Shown here one piece after another: positions 1-8,197 of a stretch of DNA of 64,000 bases (within the stretch, counting starts at the first letter, position 1; each line of letters starts with the position of its first letter). The notes beneath the pieces are model-generated. The model saw only the letters and a list, made by a program, of their open reading frames with translations, had not been told where the DNA came from and ran no database searches. This DNA comes from CATQHP01 sp965214915 (GTDB lineage: Bacteria > Acidobacteriota > Terriglobia > Bryobacterales > UBA6623), in the NCBI GenBank assembly GCA_965214915.1, contig CBDCCP010000001.1:1426001-1490000 (forward strand), read 5' to 3'. Position numbers and translations under genes: made by a program.

Positions 1-219
1 TATCCGCACGATTCGGTCGCCTATCGCTCGGAGGGGGAATTGCAACTTTTGGTGGAAAGCGCTCGGGCTGCCGCCGCAAAGATCGTCAGCGAGGTGCGCG
101 GCGGCGCGGTCGAGGCCGCTCCCCGCGACACGGGCGTTTGCAAGCGGCTCTGCGAGTACAAGACAGTCTGCCGCATCGACTGGAAAGCCGCGCGGCGCGC
201 GGACGAAGCGGACGCTTGA
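1..219 (+). CDS. AddB-like PD-(D/E)XK nuclease, C-terminal end (partial)
   Basis: Frame 1 is open from the window edge to a TGA at 217-219 and gives the last 72 residues of a protein that starts outside the window. The tail carries CKRLCEYKTVC (Cys at residues 48, 52 and 58 of the visible part). This resembles the C-terminal cysteine cluster that, with one upstream Cys, holds the 4Fe-4S cluster of AddB/Cas4-type RecB-family nucleases. It ends 5 bp before an AddA-like helicase-nuclease on the same strand, which is the usual addB-addA order, so the pair probably forms a double-strand-break end-resection complex. The nuclease core itself is not visible, so the family call rests on the cysteines and the neighbour. 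Confidence 0.65.
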   Translation, partial: YPHDSVAYRSEGELQLLVESARAAAAKIVSEVRGGAVEAAPRDTGVCKRLCEYKTVCRIDWKAARRADEADA

Positions 220-224
220 TTTTC

Positions 225-3200
225 ATGCAGCTCACGCCGTCGCAGGAAGAGGCCGTCGGAGGCCCGCAATCCGAAAACATCGTGGTCACGGCCGGCCCCG
301 GCTCGGGCAAGACGCGGATTCTCGTCGAGCGGGTCAGAAGGCTGATCGAGATCTACCGGGTTGCTCCGAGAGAAATCCTCGCCATTACGTTCACGATCAA
401 AGCCGCGCATGAAATGCACTCGCGGCTGGTCGGCGCGGAAGACATCTCGGATGAGTCAAGAAAGCAATTCGAGGAAGCGCAAATTCAGACGATCGACGGA
501 TTTTCGGCGAGTTTGCTGCGCGAGAACGCTTTGACCGCCGGAATCGACCCGGAATTCACAATCCTGGAACCGGTGGATTCCGAGCGTCTGTTGCAGCAGG
601 CGATCGCCGCGGCTCTCGACGACGCTTTCGCGCGCGGCCCGCAAGAGACCGAGGCTTTTCTAAGCGCGTTCAGCGGTTCCGACGAACGCGCCGAAAACAT
701 CGAGCCGACCAAGGCGCACCGCTGGTTGTCGGCCCTGGTGGGCCGTATCCGCTCGCACGGGGCCGAGCCTTTCGTCGAAGACCTGTCGCCGCGGCTGCCG
801 CTCGACGATTTCATCGACGATCTCCGTGAACTGGCCGCATTAAGGCACGACGCGGCGCTTGCCGCCGACGCCGAGGCGCTGGCCGCGACGGACGCCGGCG
901 ATCTGGAAACGCAGGCGCGCATCGTTCGCGGCATCGACCCGGGCGACGCCCGGGCGGCGGACACGCGCCTATTGGTCCAGCGGATTCGCGATGCATGGCT
1001 GCCGGATCTTGCTGCGGAGTTGGCCGCGAGAATGCATGAGCCGTCGCGGCAGTGGCTTTTCGGCGTAACCGTCCGCATTCTCGACGGCTTCGAGCAACGC
1101 AAGCGCGCGCGCGGCGCCGTCGATTTCGGCGACCTTCAGCGGCTGGCCATTCGACTTTTGCGGGGCGAGTCGGGGCCGGCGCTGCGCTACAAGCACATCC
1201 TCGTCGACGAGTACCAGGATACGAATCCGCTGCAGGCGCAACTGATCGAGGCGGTCATCGCCGCCCACGGGAACGCGCCGCCGGTATGTTTCGCCGTCGG
1301 CGACATCAATCAGTCGATCTACGGGTTTCGACACGCCGACCCTACGGTGTTCCGAGACTACCGCAGCCGGGTCAAGAAGAGCGGCGGCAAGGTTGTCGCG
1401 TTGCGTGAGAATTTCCGCAGCCGCCCGGAAATCCTCGACGCGGTCCACCGCCTGCTGCCCGGAGGCGAGGATTCCGGCATCGAGCCTCACCGGCTGCTGC
1501 CGGGCCGCGCTTATCCCACAAGGCCCGATCCGGGCGTCGATATCCACATCGTCTCCCAGGCCGGCGAAAAGGCTGCGGAACAGGAAGCCGGGTGGTGCGC
1601 CGTCCGGCTGCAGGAGTTGATGGAAGCGAGCCGCAACGGATCTTTTCCCGGCGCCGAGATCGGCTGGGGAGACTGCGCGATCCTGCTGCGGACGCTGGAT
1701 CTGGTTACGCGGTTCGCCGCCGAGTTGCGCCGCCGGCGGATACCCTACCGCCTCCATGCCGGGAAGAATTTCTACTTGACGCCCGAGGTTCAAGAGGCCG
1801 CGGCGTTTCTGCGGGCGCTGCGCAACCCGCGCGACGAAATCAGTCTGGCCGCCGTGCTGAAGTCGGCGTTCGTCGGCATCGAAGACGAAACTCTGCTTGC
1901 CTTGAAGGCCGAGGGCAGGAACCTGTCCCACGCGCTTGCGCTCGTCCCTGTCAGCGGTGCCGACGGGGAGCTTCTGCGCCAATTCGACGAGCGCCTGCGC
2001 CGTTACCGCGCCGACCGCGATACGACGGCGCCCGACCGGCTGCTGGCCGAGGCCATGTCCGAGTGCGGCTACGACAATTGGCTCGTATCCGCGGGCGGGG
2101 GGCAACATGCCCTGGCGAATGTTCACAAGTTGCTGCGCATCGTCCGCGGCCTCGCCTCCGGCGGGGCGAGCTTCGATGCCGTTTCCGCGGCGCTCGACGA
2201 GCGGCTCAACGCGGCGCCGGCGGAAAGCGAAGCCGGCGAGCCGATGCGCTCGCAAGACGCGGTCCAACTGCTCTCCATGCATGCGGCGAAAGGCATGGAG
2301 TTCCCGGTCGTCGTCGTGGCCGGATTGCAGCACAGCCGCGCCGCCGCCGAGGCCCCGCTGACTTTCTCGCCCCGACGCGGCATCGGCGTGAAATGGCGGA
2401 ACCCCTTGAACGATAAGGCGATCGGAGACCCCGCGCATCGGGCGGTCGAACGAGAAATGAAGCAGCGGGACGGCGAAGAAAACGACCGTTTGCTCTATGT
2501 TGCGGCAACACGGGCCGAACGGCATTTGATCCTCAGTTGTTCCTTTGGGAAAGAGCCGCAAAAGCGCGGTTTCTGCAAGCTGTTGTTCGAGCGCTTCAGG
2601 ATCGACCATCGGACGGTGACGAACGAGCGCCGCAGGATAGAGCAGGGCCGCCCCGCTTACGGTCTCCGGCAGACGAACCGGCCCGCTCCGTTGCCAAGCG
2701 GGGCCGGCCCTGCGGCAGCGCCGGTGGCGCCTGTTGTGCTGCTGCGGCCCCGCGAGCCCGAGGCGAGCGCCGATATCGCCACCGCCGTCAGCTCGGTTGC
2801 GGTGTTCGCGCAGTGCCCGCGCAAGTACTTCCTGTCGAGCTATATCGGCCTCGAAGAGACTGCGATTCCCATGACAACATCCGAACAACCGGCCGAACCT
2901 GTCGAGCGGGACAAAGGCGGCGCCGCGGCGTTCGGGAGGGCCGTACACGAGTATCTGGCGGGCGCTCCGGCCGCGGACGGCGTGTCCGCGGCAGTGCAGG
3001 AAACGGCTGAGAAATTCCGCGGGCATCCGCTTGGCCGGCGGGCCGCCCGCGCGGAACGAAAGTCCTTCGAGCAAAGTTTTCTATTCGCGCTCGACGACCG
3101 CATCCTGCGGGGACAGATCGACTTGCTCTTCGAGGAAGACGGCCGGCGCATTCTGGTCGATTACAAGACGGACCGGGTTGCGCAAAGGGATATTGCCGCC

Positions 3201-3521
3201 CGCGCGCGCGGCTACGAGCCTCAGGTTCAGCTTTACGCCGCGGCGCTCGCAGACGCCGGGCAAGCGGTCGATCAGGCGTTCCTTTTCTTTTTGCGCGAGC
3301 CCGAGGCGTACGAGGTCGATGTCGGCGCGGACGCTCTCGCCGGCGCCCGGGCCATAGCCGCCGATCTTTTCGAGGCGCAGCGCCGCCGGGAGTTCCCGTT
3401 GCACGTCGGCCGGCATTGTTGGACCTGTCCGCACTACCGGAAAGCTTGTCCGGCGGAACTGCCTGCCAAGACCGAACACGGTCAGCCGCGGCCCGAAGTT
3501 ACCGGCCGAGCTCTTTTTTAA
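225..3521 (+). CDS. addA: AddA-like UvrD/Rep helicase with C-terminal Fe-S nuclease domain
   Basis: A 1098-aa SF1A helicase-nuclease. The ATG at 225 is chosen over the in-frame ATG at 138 because 138 lies inside the upstream gene, while 225 follows its stop and starts right at the Q-motif (LTPSQEEAV). Walker A GPGSGKT is at residues 24-30, the DEYQD box near 328, and the VAATRA motif near 760. The C-terminal RecB-like nuclease has GQID and the DYKTDR core near 965-985. A Cys in AQCPRKYF near 863 plus C-x2-C-x6-C near 1065 makes a four-Cys set like that of Fe-S nucleases; in classical AddAB the cluster sits in AddB, so this is unusual for the helicase subunit. Role: ATP-driven unwinding and degradation of broken DNA ends for recombination. 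The 3' end overlaps nusB tail to tail by 23 bp. Confidence 0.88.
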   Translation: MQLTPSQEEAVGGPQSENIVVTAGPGSGKTRILVERVRRLIEIYRVAPREILAITFTIKAAHEMHSRLVGAEDISDESRKQFEEAQIQTIDGFSASLLRENALTAGIDPEFTILEPVDSERLLQQAIAAALDDAFARGPQETEAFLSAFSGSDERAENIEPTKAHRWLSALVGRIRSHGAEPFVEDLSPRLPLDDFIDDLRELAALRHDAALAADAEALAATDAGDLETQARIVRGIDPGDARAADTRLLVQRIRDAWLPDLAAELAARMHEPSRQWLFGVTVRILDGFEQRKRARGAVDFGDLQRLAIRLLRGESGPALRYKHILVDEYQDTNPLQAQLIEAVIAAHGNAPPVCFAVGDINQSIYGFRHADPTVFRDYRSRVKKSGGKVVALRENFRSRPEILDAVHRLLPGGEDSGIEPHRLLPGRAYPTRPDPGVDIHIVSQAGEKAAEQEAGWCAVRLQELMEASRNGSFPGAEIGWGDCAILLRTLDLVTRFAAELRRRRIPYRLHAGKNFYLTPEVQEAAAFLRALRNPRDEISLAAVLKSAFVGIEDETLLALKAEGRNLSHALALVPVSGADGELLRQFDERLRRYRADRDTTAPDRLLAEAMSECGYDNWLVSAGGGQHALANVHKLLRIVRGLASGGASFDAVSAALDERLNAAPAESEAGEPMRSQDAVQLLSMHAAKGMEFPVVVVAGLQHSRAAAEAPLTFSPRRGIGVKWRNPLNDKAIGDPAHRAVEREMKQRDGEENDRLLYVAATRAERHLILSCSFGKEPQKRGFCKLLFERFRIDHRTVTNERRRIEQGRPAYGLRQTNRPAPLPSGAGPAAAPVAPVVLLRPREPEASADIATAVSSVAVFAQCPRKYFLSSYIGLEETAIPMTTSEQPAEPVERDKGGAAAFGRAVHEYLAGAPAADGVSAAVQETAEKFRGHPLGRRAARAERKSFEQSFLFALDDRILRGQIDLLFEEDGRRILVDYKTDRVAQRDIAARARGYEPQVQLYAAALADAGQAVDQAFLFFLREPEAYEVDVGADALAGARAIAADLFEAQRRREFPLHVGRHCWTCPHYRKACPAELPAKTEHGQPRPEVTGRALF
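3489..3519 (+). terminator. possible intrinsic terminator at the addA 3' end
   Basis: CGGCC at 3489-3493 can pair with GGCCG at 3504-3508 across a 10-nt loop. Five bases later comes a run of six T (3514-3519) ending in the addA stop codon. It lies inside the last codons of addA and the convergent end of nusB. The stem is only 5 bp and the T-run is offset, so this is a weak call. Confidence 0.3.
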
Positions 3522-3915
3522 TCGCCTCGAGCACCCCGTTGATAAACGGGGTCGAGTCTTCGCCGGCGAAGCGGCGTCCGATTTCCACCGCCTCGTTGAT
3601 GATGACCGCCGGCGCTGTTTCGCCGGCGCGCAATTCCTGCGCCGCCAGCCGCAGCAGATTGCGGTTTACGGCCGACATGCGCTCCATGGTCCAATTCGCG
3701 GCATGCTTGCGCAAGAGTTCGTCCAGCAGATCGACGTTGCTGACGACGTCCTCGAACAGCCTCCTGGCGAAGCGGTCAGGTTCCGAGGGGAGCAGGTCGT
3801 CGGAGGAGAGGCCCCCGAAAAAGTCCGCGACGACCTTTTCGGGCGCGGCGTCCGAGGCGTCCCACTGAAAGACCATTTGCAGCGCGCGTTCGCGGGAGCG
3901 GCGGCGGGAGGGCAT
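3499..3915 (-). CDS. nusB: transcription antitermination factor NusB
   Basis: A 138-aa all-helical protein of normal NusB length. It starts with the typical basic motif RRRSRERALQMVFQWD and contains the family segment around LLDELLRKHAANW and the terminal FINGVLEAI. NusB with NusE (S10) binds boxA RNA in rRNA leaders and prevents premature termination. It lies 30 bp downstream of ribH on the same strand, the common ribH-nusB operon order. Its last codons overlap the convergent addA end. Confidence 0.95.
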   Translation of the reverse strand: MPSRRRSRERALQMVFQWDASDAAPEKVVADFFGGLSSDDLLPSEPDRFARRLFEDVVSNVDLLDELLRKHAANWTMERMSAVNRNLLRLAAQELRAGETAPAVIINEAVEIGRRFAGEDSTPFINGVLEAIKKELGR

Positions 3916-3945
3916 GCAATCCGGGGGAAGAGGCGGTCGGGAAGT

Positions 3946-4431
3946 TCAGCGAAGTTTCTTCAGCAGGTTGGCCATCTCGACCGCGTTCATGGCGGCGTGG
4001 AAACCGGCGTTGCCGCCTTTGGCCCCGGCGCGGTCGATGGCCTGTTCGAGGGTATTGCAGGTGAGAACGCCGAAAACGGCGGGCACGCCCGTGTCCCTGC
4101 CGATGTCGGCGATGCCGCGGGCGGCGCCTTGCGCAACGTGATCGAAGTGCGTCGTTTCGCCGCGGATGACCGCGCCGAGGCAGATGACCGCGTCGTACTT
4201 CCCGCTTTTGGCAAGCGTCCGGGCGGCGAGCGGAATCTCCAGAGAACCGGGTACGCGCACGACATCGACCGCCGACGCGTCGCCGCCGGAGCGGCTGACG
4301 GCGTCAACGGCGCCCGCGAGCAGCCGGTCGGTGATGAAGCCGTTGAACCGCGCGACGACAATCGCCAAGCGCAAACCGTCTGCTTTCAGCCCGCCTTCGA
4401 TCGTGTTGCAGCCGGAGGTTTCCTGAGACAT
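3946..4431 (-). CDS. ribH: 6,7-dimethyl-8-ribityllumazine synthase
   Basis: A 161-aa protein of standard length for the penultimate step of riboflavin synthesis, condensing 5-amino-6-ribitylamino-uracil with 3,4-dihydroxybutanone phosphate. Visible family features are VVARFNGFI near the N-terminus, VPGSLEIPLAA (substrate site), LGAVIRGETTHFDHV with the catalytic His, and GVLTCNTLEQAIDRAG. No other rib gene is in the window. It lies between the selenoprotein gene (61 bp upstream) and nusB (30 bp downstream), all on the minus strand, so the three may be cotranscribed. Confidence 0.96.
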   Translation of the reverse strand: MSQETSGCNTIEGGLKADGLRLAIVVARFNGFITDRLLAGAVDAVSRSGGDASAVDVVRVPGSLEIPLAARTLAKSGKYDAVICLGAVIRGETTHFDHVAQGAARGIADIGRDTGVPAVFGVLTCNTLEQAIDRAGAKGGNAGFHAAMNAVEMANLLKKLR

Positions 4432-4492
4432 AACGCCCGCCTTTTGTTATAGCAGACGACCTTCGGGCCGGGCGCCGCCGGCGCAGGAGCCG

Positions 4493-5533
4493 CTAGCGGC
4501 GTATCGCTTCCGGCGCCCGTTGGCGGTCGTGCTGCTCGAAATCCAACGTCCACTCCAGCGGCACGGAAGCCGGCAAGTAACAGATCTTGTCGTCGCATGC
4601 CTGGTACTCGAGAGACCCGCGCAGCGTCAGGCGTCCGTTTGCGTCGAGCAGGTGCTCGATCTCGTTGGGCTGCCCGATCATGACATCGGTCATCAGGCGG
4701 AAGGAACCTTCGTAAACGGGAACCGTTTCGCCGATGGCGGGCAGATGAAGCTCCCTCGATTCGGGGTATTCGACGTCGTAGCGGGTTACGCCGCTAACGT
4801 CCTCGACCTGCCAGTCGATCGGGATGTAGCCTTCGACCTGCGGAGCATAGACATGCATTTTCGGGTTCAGGTCGATGTCCAGGACCAGCGAGAACCGGTT
4901 ACCGCCCCGCACGACCGCGTCGCTTGCCCAGGAGACGATCCGCAGGTGCGGCGTTTCCGTTGCTTGCCGCGCGGCGCCGCTCTCCGATCCCAGCGTGCGC
5001 ACCAGGACCCGGCCGGCGGTAAACCGGTCGCGGTAGTTGTCTTCGAAATACTTTGCGCGGACAACCCGGTCGGGGCCGATGAGGTATTCGCCGGGGACCG
5101 GCACGCCGAAAAACCGATGGGTTTCGGGAATCGTCTCGTTGAGGATGCCGAACGCGCGAATGACCGCGGAATCGGGATCCGAGAGGAGCGGGTAGCCGAT
5201 CTCCGCCCTGGCGGCGAAGTGCTTGAGAATCTCGACGTTGTCGTGGCTGAGGGCGGCGACGCGGACGCCTTTGGCCGCGAGTTCTTCGCGTTTGCGCTCC
5301 AACTGAACCAGTTGGCCCTTGCAGAACGGTCACCAGTCGGCCGAGCGGTGGAACAGCAGCAGCAAGCCGTTCGGGCCGGCGAGGTTTTCGAAGGTTCGTT
5401 TCGCGCCGGTCTGGTCGACCGCCTCGAACGCGGGAATCGTCGCCCCGACTTCGGGGCCGGTCGGCGGACCCGCGGCAAGGAACGGCATGGATGTTGAGCC
5501 TATCAAAAGAGCGGACCGCAGCAGTGTTCTCAT
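4493..5533 (-). CDS. redoxin-DsbD alpha-domain fusion, candidate selenoprotein (in-frame TGA = Sec68)
   Basis: Read from the ATG at 5533, the frame meets a TGA at 5332-5330 and then stays open to TAG at 4495-4493. This gives 346 aa with position 68 as the recoded residue. Residues 1-22 form a signal peptide. Residues about 25-180 are a redoxin/AhpC-TSA-like domain; the recoded codon falls in SADW-U-PFC, where the family has SADWCPFC, so U68 and C71 form a UxxC redox pair. Residues about 190-330 resemble the DsbD N-terminal (alpha) domain, with C313 and C318 in ACDDKIC. The product is probably a periplasmic thiol/selenol oxidoreductase. RBS: AGG about 7 nt before the ATG. A hairpin 14 nt after the TGA and selD at the right edge support Sec insertion. 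Alternative: a Cys-to-stop mutation with an internal restart near 5302, but both halves of the domain are intact and in one frame. Confidence 0.85.
5299..5315 (-). promoter_or_regulatory. candidate bacterial SECIS hairpin
   Basis: In mRNA sense, CCAACU, loop GGUUC and AGUUGG make a perfect 6-bp stem with a 5-nt loop. The stem starts 14 nt after the UGA at 5332-5330, so the apical loop begins about 20 nt downstream. Known bacterial SECIS elements are short hairpins just 3' of the UGA, with a small apical loop that needs G and U bases for SelB binding; both are present here. The hairpin lies wholly inside codons of the redoxin domain. Structure was assessed by eye only. Confidence 0.65.
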
Positions 5534-5643
5534 GGAAACCTCATTGTGACATAAGGAACGGAGTTGTCCATACGGCAGCCGCTGCAAGCCGCTACAATGA
5601 GGGCTGCCGCCGCTATGACGCCCGCCCGGGCGTCGCGCGCCGC

Positions 5644-5733
5644 GGAGAGGTGGCCGAGCGGCTGAAGGCGCACGCTTGGAAAGCGTGTTTAGGGGAAACT
5701 CTAACGAGGGTTCGAATCCCTCCCTCTCCGCCA
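5644..5733 (+). tRNA. tRNA-Ser (anticodon GGA)
   Basis: A 90-nt class II tRNA. The acceptor stem GGAGAGG (5644-5650) pairs with CCTCTCC (5723-5729), followed by discriminator G and an encoded CCA (5731-5733). The anticodon loop CTTGGAAAG gives GGA, reading UCC/UCU. A long variable arm (TTTAGGGGAAACTCTAACG region) and the T-arm GGTTCGAATCCC are present. It lies divergent to the selenoprotein gene, with a 110-bp gap. It is not tRNA-Sec, which would need a UCA anticodon. Confidence 0.97.
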
Positions 5734-5995
5734 TGCGTTTGGCGATCGATTTGCCGGCGTTTCCGACCCGACCTGCCTGGGGCGGGTGTTTTCGACGCCG
5801 GCTCCGCGCATGCTCGACCGTGTCAGCCACGCCCGTAACAAGCCCGGTCAGCTTTCCCAGACACACAGGGCCGAAGGTCGTGAACTGCGCACTATATGCC
5901 GGTAGAGACTTCCAGGAATTTCAGATCGCGCCGCCGTGAATGATCGATCCTAAGGTACACTATCCACAGTTGGGACTCGGGTCCGATCACAGCCC

Positions 5996-6628
5996 ATGGG
6001 CATTTCGGATGAAATCAAAGCACTCGCAGCGCAGTACGCTTCTGAACTCAAGGAGAAAGTCGACGCGCGGGTTGCAAAAATGAAATCCGACGACACATCG
6101 CATTATCTGATTTATAAGGTTCTCGGCGTCACTGACCAAGAGGGCGAGCTCATTGATATCTACCAGAACAAGGGACGTTTTCTCTATAAGTACGCAGGTT
6201 CATTCGTCGAAGAAGCCGTCAAGCTTTGTTTCAAAGCGAAGCATCCAGAGTCTGCTTCCCAACGGATACCCAATACGGAGGGACAGCGCCCGAAAACATT
6301 TGAGATTGATTGTGTTGTGCAATCGGATGCTATTGAAATCAAATGGCGAGATGCCACAACAGATGGCGACCATATCACGAAGGAGCATGCCCGGCTCAAA
6401 GCAGTCAAGAATGCCGGATTCCACCCAATTCGAGTCATGTTTTACTACCCCAACCGGGACCAGGCAATCCGCATACAGCAGACGCTTCAGACGCTATACG
6501 AAGGACTCGATGGAGAGTATCACTTTGGGAATGCCGCATGGCGCTTTGTGAAAGATCGAACGAATGTCGATCTTCTCTCCATTTTCCAAGAACTGGCCGA
6601 CGAGAATACGAGTCAGAATGGACGCTGA
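5996..6628 (+). CDS. putative type II restriction endonuclease, ApaLI-like
   Basis: A 210-aa protein directly upstream of, and overlapping by 11 bp, a DNA methyltransferase. The central segment (about residues 100-125) reads FEIDCVVQSDAIEIKWRDA: an acidic residue, a hydrophobic strand and E-x-K, consistent with a PD-(D/E)XK nuclease core. The later segment with GFHPIRVMFYYPNRDQAIRIQ resembles the ApaLI-like restriction enzyme family. Recalled family resemblance is the only support for ApaLI; the GTGCAC specificity is not shown. Base composition is clearly more AT-rich than the chromosome around it, as expected for a horizontally acquired R-M unit. Confidence 0.6.
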   Translation: MGISDEIKALAAQYASELKEKVDARVAKMKSDDTSHYLIYKVLGVTDQEGELIDIYQNKGRFLYKYAGSFVEEAVKLCFKAKHPESASQRIPNTEGQRPKTFEIDCVVQSDAIEIKWRDATTDGDHITKEHARLKAVKNAGFHPIRVMFYYPNRDQAIRIQQTLQTLYEGLDGEYHFGNAAWRFVKDRTNVDLLSIFQELADENTSQNGR

Positions 6629-7850
6629 AGTACATCAAGGAGATTGTTTGAACATCCTCCGCCAGTGGGCAGAGGCTACGATCGATTTGGTTTATCTCGA
6701 TCCACCGTTTTTTACACAGCGCAAGCAGAATCTGGCAACGCGAGACCGTACCAGAGAATTTTCTTTCGACGACCGGTGGGAGTCGATTTCTCACTACACT
6801 TGTTTCTTACATGAGCGCATAGCCGAACTACATCGGGTGCTCAAATCGACTGCATCCATTTTTTTTCATTGCGACAGAACAGCCTCTCATATAGCCAGAT
6901 TTATTCTTGACGATGTTTTTGGGACGGAAAATTTCCAGGCCGAAATTATTTGGACTTACAAACGATGGTCAAATTCTGCACGGAAACTGCTCCCTGCCCA
7001 TCAAACAATCCTCTTCTACTCCAAGAGCCGTGATTTCAAGTTCAACACGATTCTGACTGACTATTCCCCAACCACTAATGTAGATCAGATTTTGCAGCGA
7101 CGCAGCCGCGACGCTGCAAACAAGTCGGTGTATGCCCGTGACCGTGATGGAGAGGTACTGTTTGGCGGGAGAAAGCGCGGCGTTCCGCTAAGTGATGTAT
7201 GGGAAATTCCTTTTCTGAATCCCAAGGCAAAGGAGAGGACAGGGTATCCGACACAGAAACCCGTGTTGCTTCTTGAACGAATCATCCGTCTATCAACCGA
7301 CGAGGGCGATGTGGTGCTTGACCCGTTCTGTGGCAGTGGAACAACTCTTGTTGCCGCTGGACTGCTCGGTCGGCAAGCCAGAGGCATCGATGTTTCCAGG
7401 GAAGCCGTAGAAATTACGCGCCACAGGCTGGTCGATCCCGTGAAGACTGAGTCCGGTCTTTTGAAGAATGGTATAGAATCATACAAGAACGCAAACAGAA
7501 ATGCACTCTCAGTACTCACTGGGGTCCCGCATACGCCGGTTCAACGAAACAACGGAATCGATGCTTTTCTTGTGGAAACATACGCTGGAGTACCGATTCC
7601 AGTCCGAGTACAGAGACATGGAGAGACGTTGAGTCAAGCTGCCGAAGCCTTGCTTAAGGCAGCAAAGACAAAGAAGGCGGGACGCATGATTGTCGTTGCA
7701 ACTGAAGATCAACCATCTCTGCTCGAAGTGGATATACCATCGCAGGTATTAGTGGTCACTTCGGCAGGGCTTGCGATCTCGCGAGCCGTTGAGAACATGC
7801 GAGACAAAGAAAATGCGCCCAACAAGCCGGAGGTAGGCATCGGGTTATAG
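6618..7850 (+). CDS. type II DNA methyltransferase, beta-class (DPPF)
   Basis: The ATG at 6618 is chosen because it overlaps the endonuclease stop and begins right at the methyltransferase domain (410 aa). The catalytic motif IV LDPPF is at residues 27-31 and the SAM-binding motif LDPFCGSGTT is near 235-244, so the order is IV before I, the beta arrangement. DPPF suggests N6-adenine or N4-cytosine methylation. The TGYPTQKP segment before motif I is typical of this class. After the methylase core there is an extra C-terminal region of about 130 residues (from about 280) of unknown function. It should protect the host against the endonuclease encoded just upstream. Low GC suggests recent transfer. 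Confidence 0.88.
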   Translation: MDAEVHQGDCLNILRQWAEATIDLVYLDPPFFTQRKQNLATRDRTREFSFDDRWESISHYTCFLHERIAELHRVLKSTASIFFHCDRTASHIARFILDDVFGTENFQAEIIWTYKRWSNSARKLLPAHQTILFYSKSRDFKFNTILTDYSPTTNVDQILQRRSRDAANKSVYARDRDGEVLFGGRKRGVPLSDVWEIPFLNPKAKERTGYPTQKPVLLLERIIRLSTDEGDVVLDPFCGSGTTLVAAGLLGRQARGIDVSREAVEITRHRLVDPVKTESGLLKNGIESYKNANRNALSVLTGVPHTPVQRNNGIDAFLVETYAGVPIPVRVQRHGETLSQAAEALLKAAKTKKAGRMIVVATEDQPSLLEVDIPSQVLVVTSAGLAISRAVENMRDKENAPNKPEVGIGL

Positions 7851-7930
7851 CTGCACCTGAGCCGCTGCACTGGAAATTCGCGCAGCCGCAAAGCGATTCC
7901 AGTTCGTGCAGCACGACCACTGAAAACTGC

Positions 7931-8197
7931 CTACTTGTCCTCTTGCGTGAGGAATGGAATCTCAAGGGCAGCCCCGCGCGGCATGTTGTCGAGCAGCCAC
8001 TGACCAAGGGGTTTGCGCGGTTGCGCTTGCGCCTGCCGCGCACGCTCAGGCGCTATGACGGAAGACTTCCCGGCGCCGATACGCTGTGGCCTTTCCTCTT
8101 CGGCAAGACGCCGGATTTCGGATAGACGCGCCTCGGCCTCGGCGACAGTCCGGATTCGCTGGGGTTTGGAATCCTTGTTCACGGCTCCGGCAATCAA
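7931..8197 (-). CDS. small antitoxin-like protein, orphan
   Basis: An 88-aa hydrophilic protein. The N-terminal half (TVAEAEARLSEIRRLAEEE) is helical. The tail QWLLDNMPRGAALEIPFL resembles the C-terminal tails of small antitoxins that bind PIN toxins, but I cannot assign a family with certainty. No toxin gene is visible next to it: downstream is the end of the methyltransferase gene on the opposite strand, and 8198-8566 holds no clear ORF. A fragment with the same tail occurs at 11407-11532. Compared with that fragment this copy lacks ten codons between two GAATCTC-like repeats. Confidence 0.4.
   Translation of the reverse strand: MIAGAVNKDSKPQRIRTVAEAEARLSEIRRLAEEERPQRIGAGKSSVIAPERARQAQAQPRKPLGQWLLDNMPRGAALEIPFLTQEDK

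Noticed and set aside
969..3074. 701-aa ORF opposite addA
   Set aside because: A composition shadow of the real gene; it has no motifs, and its frame follows the third-position GC of addA.
5330..5866. 178-aa minus ORF containing AEREGFEPS
   Set aside because: The AEREGFEPS peptide is the antisense translation of tRNA-Ser, a well-known false call. Only the part from 5533 down is real, and it belongs to the selenoprotein.
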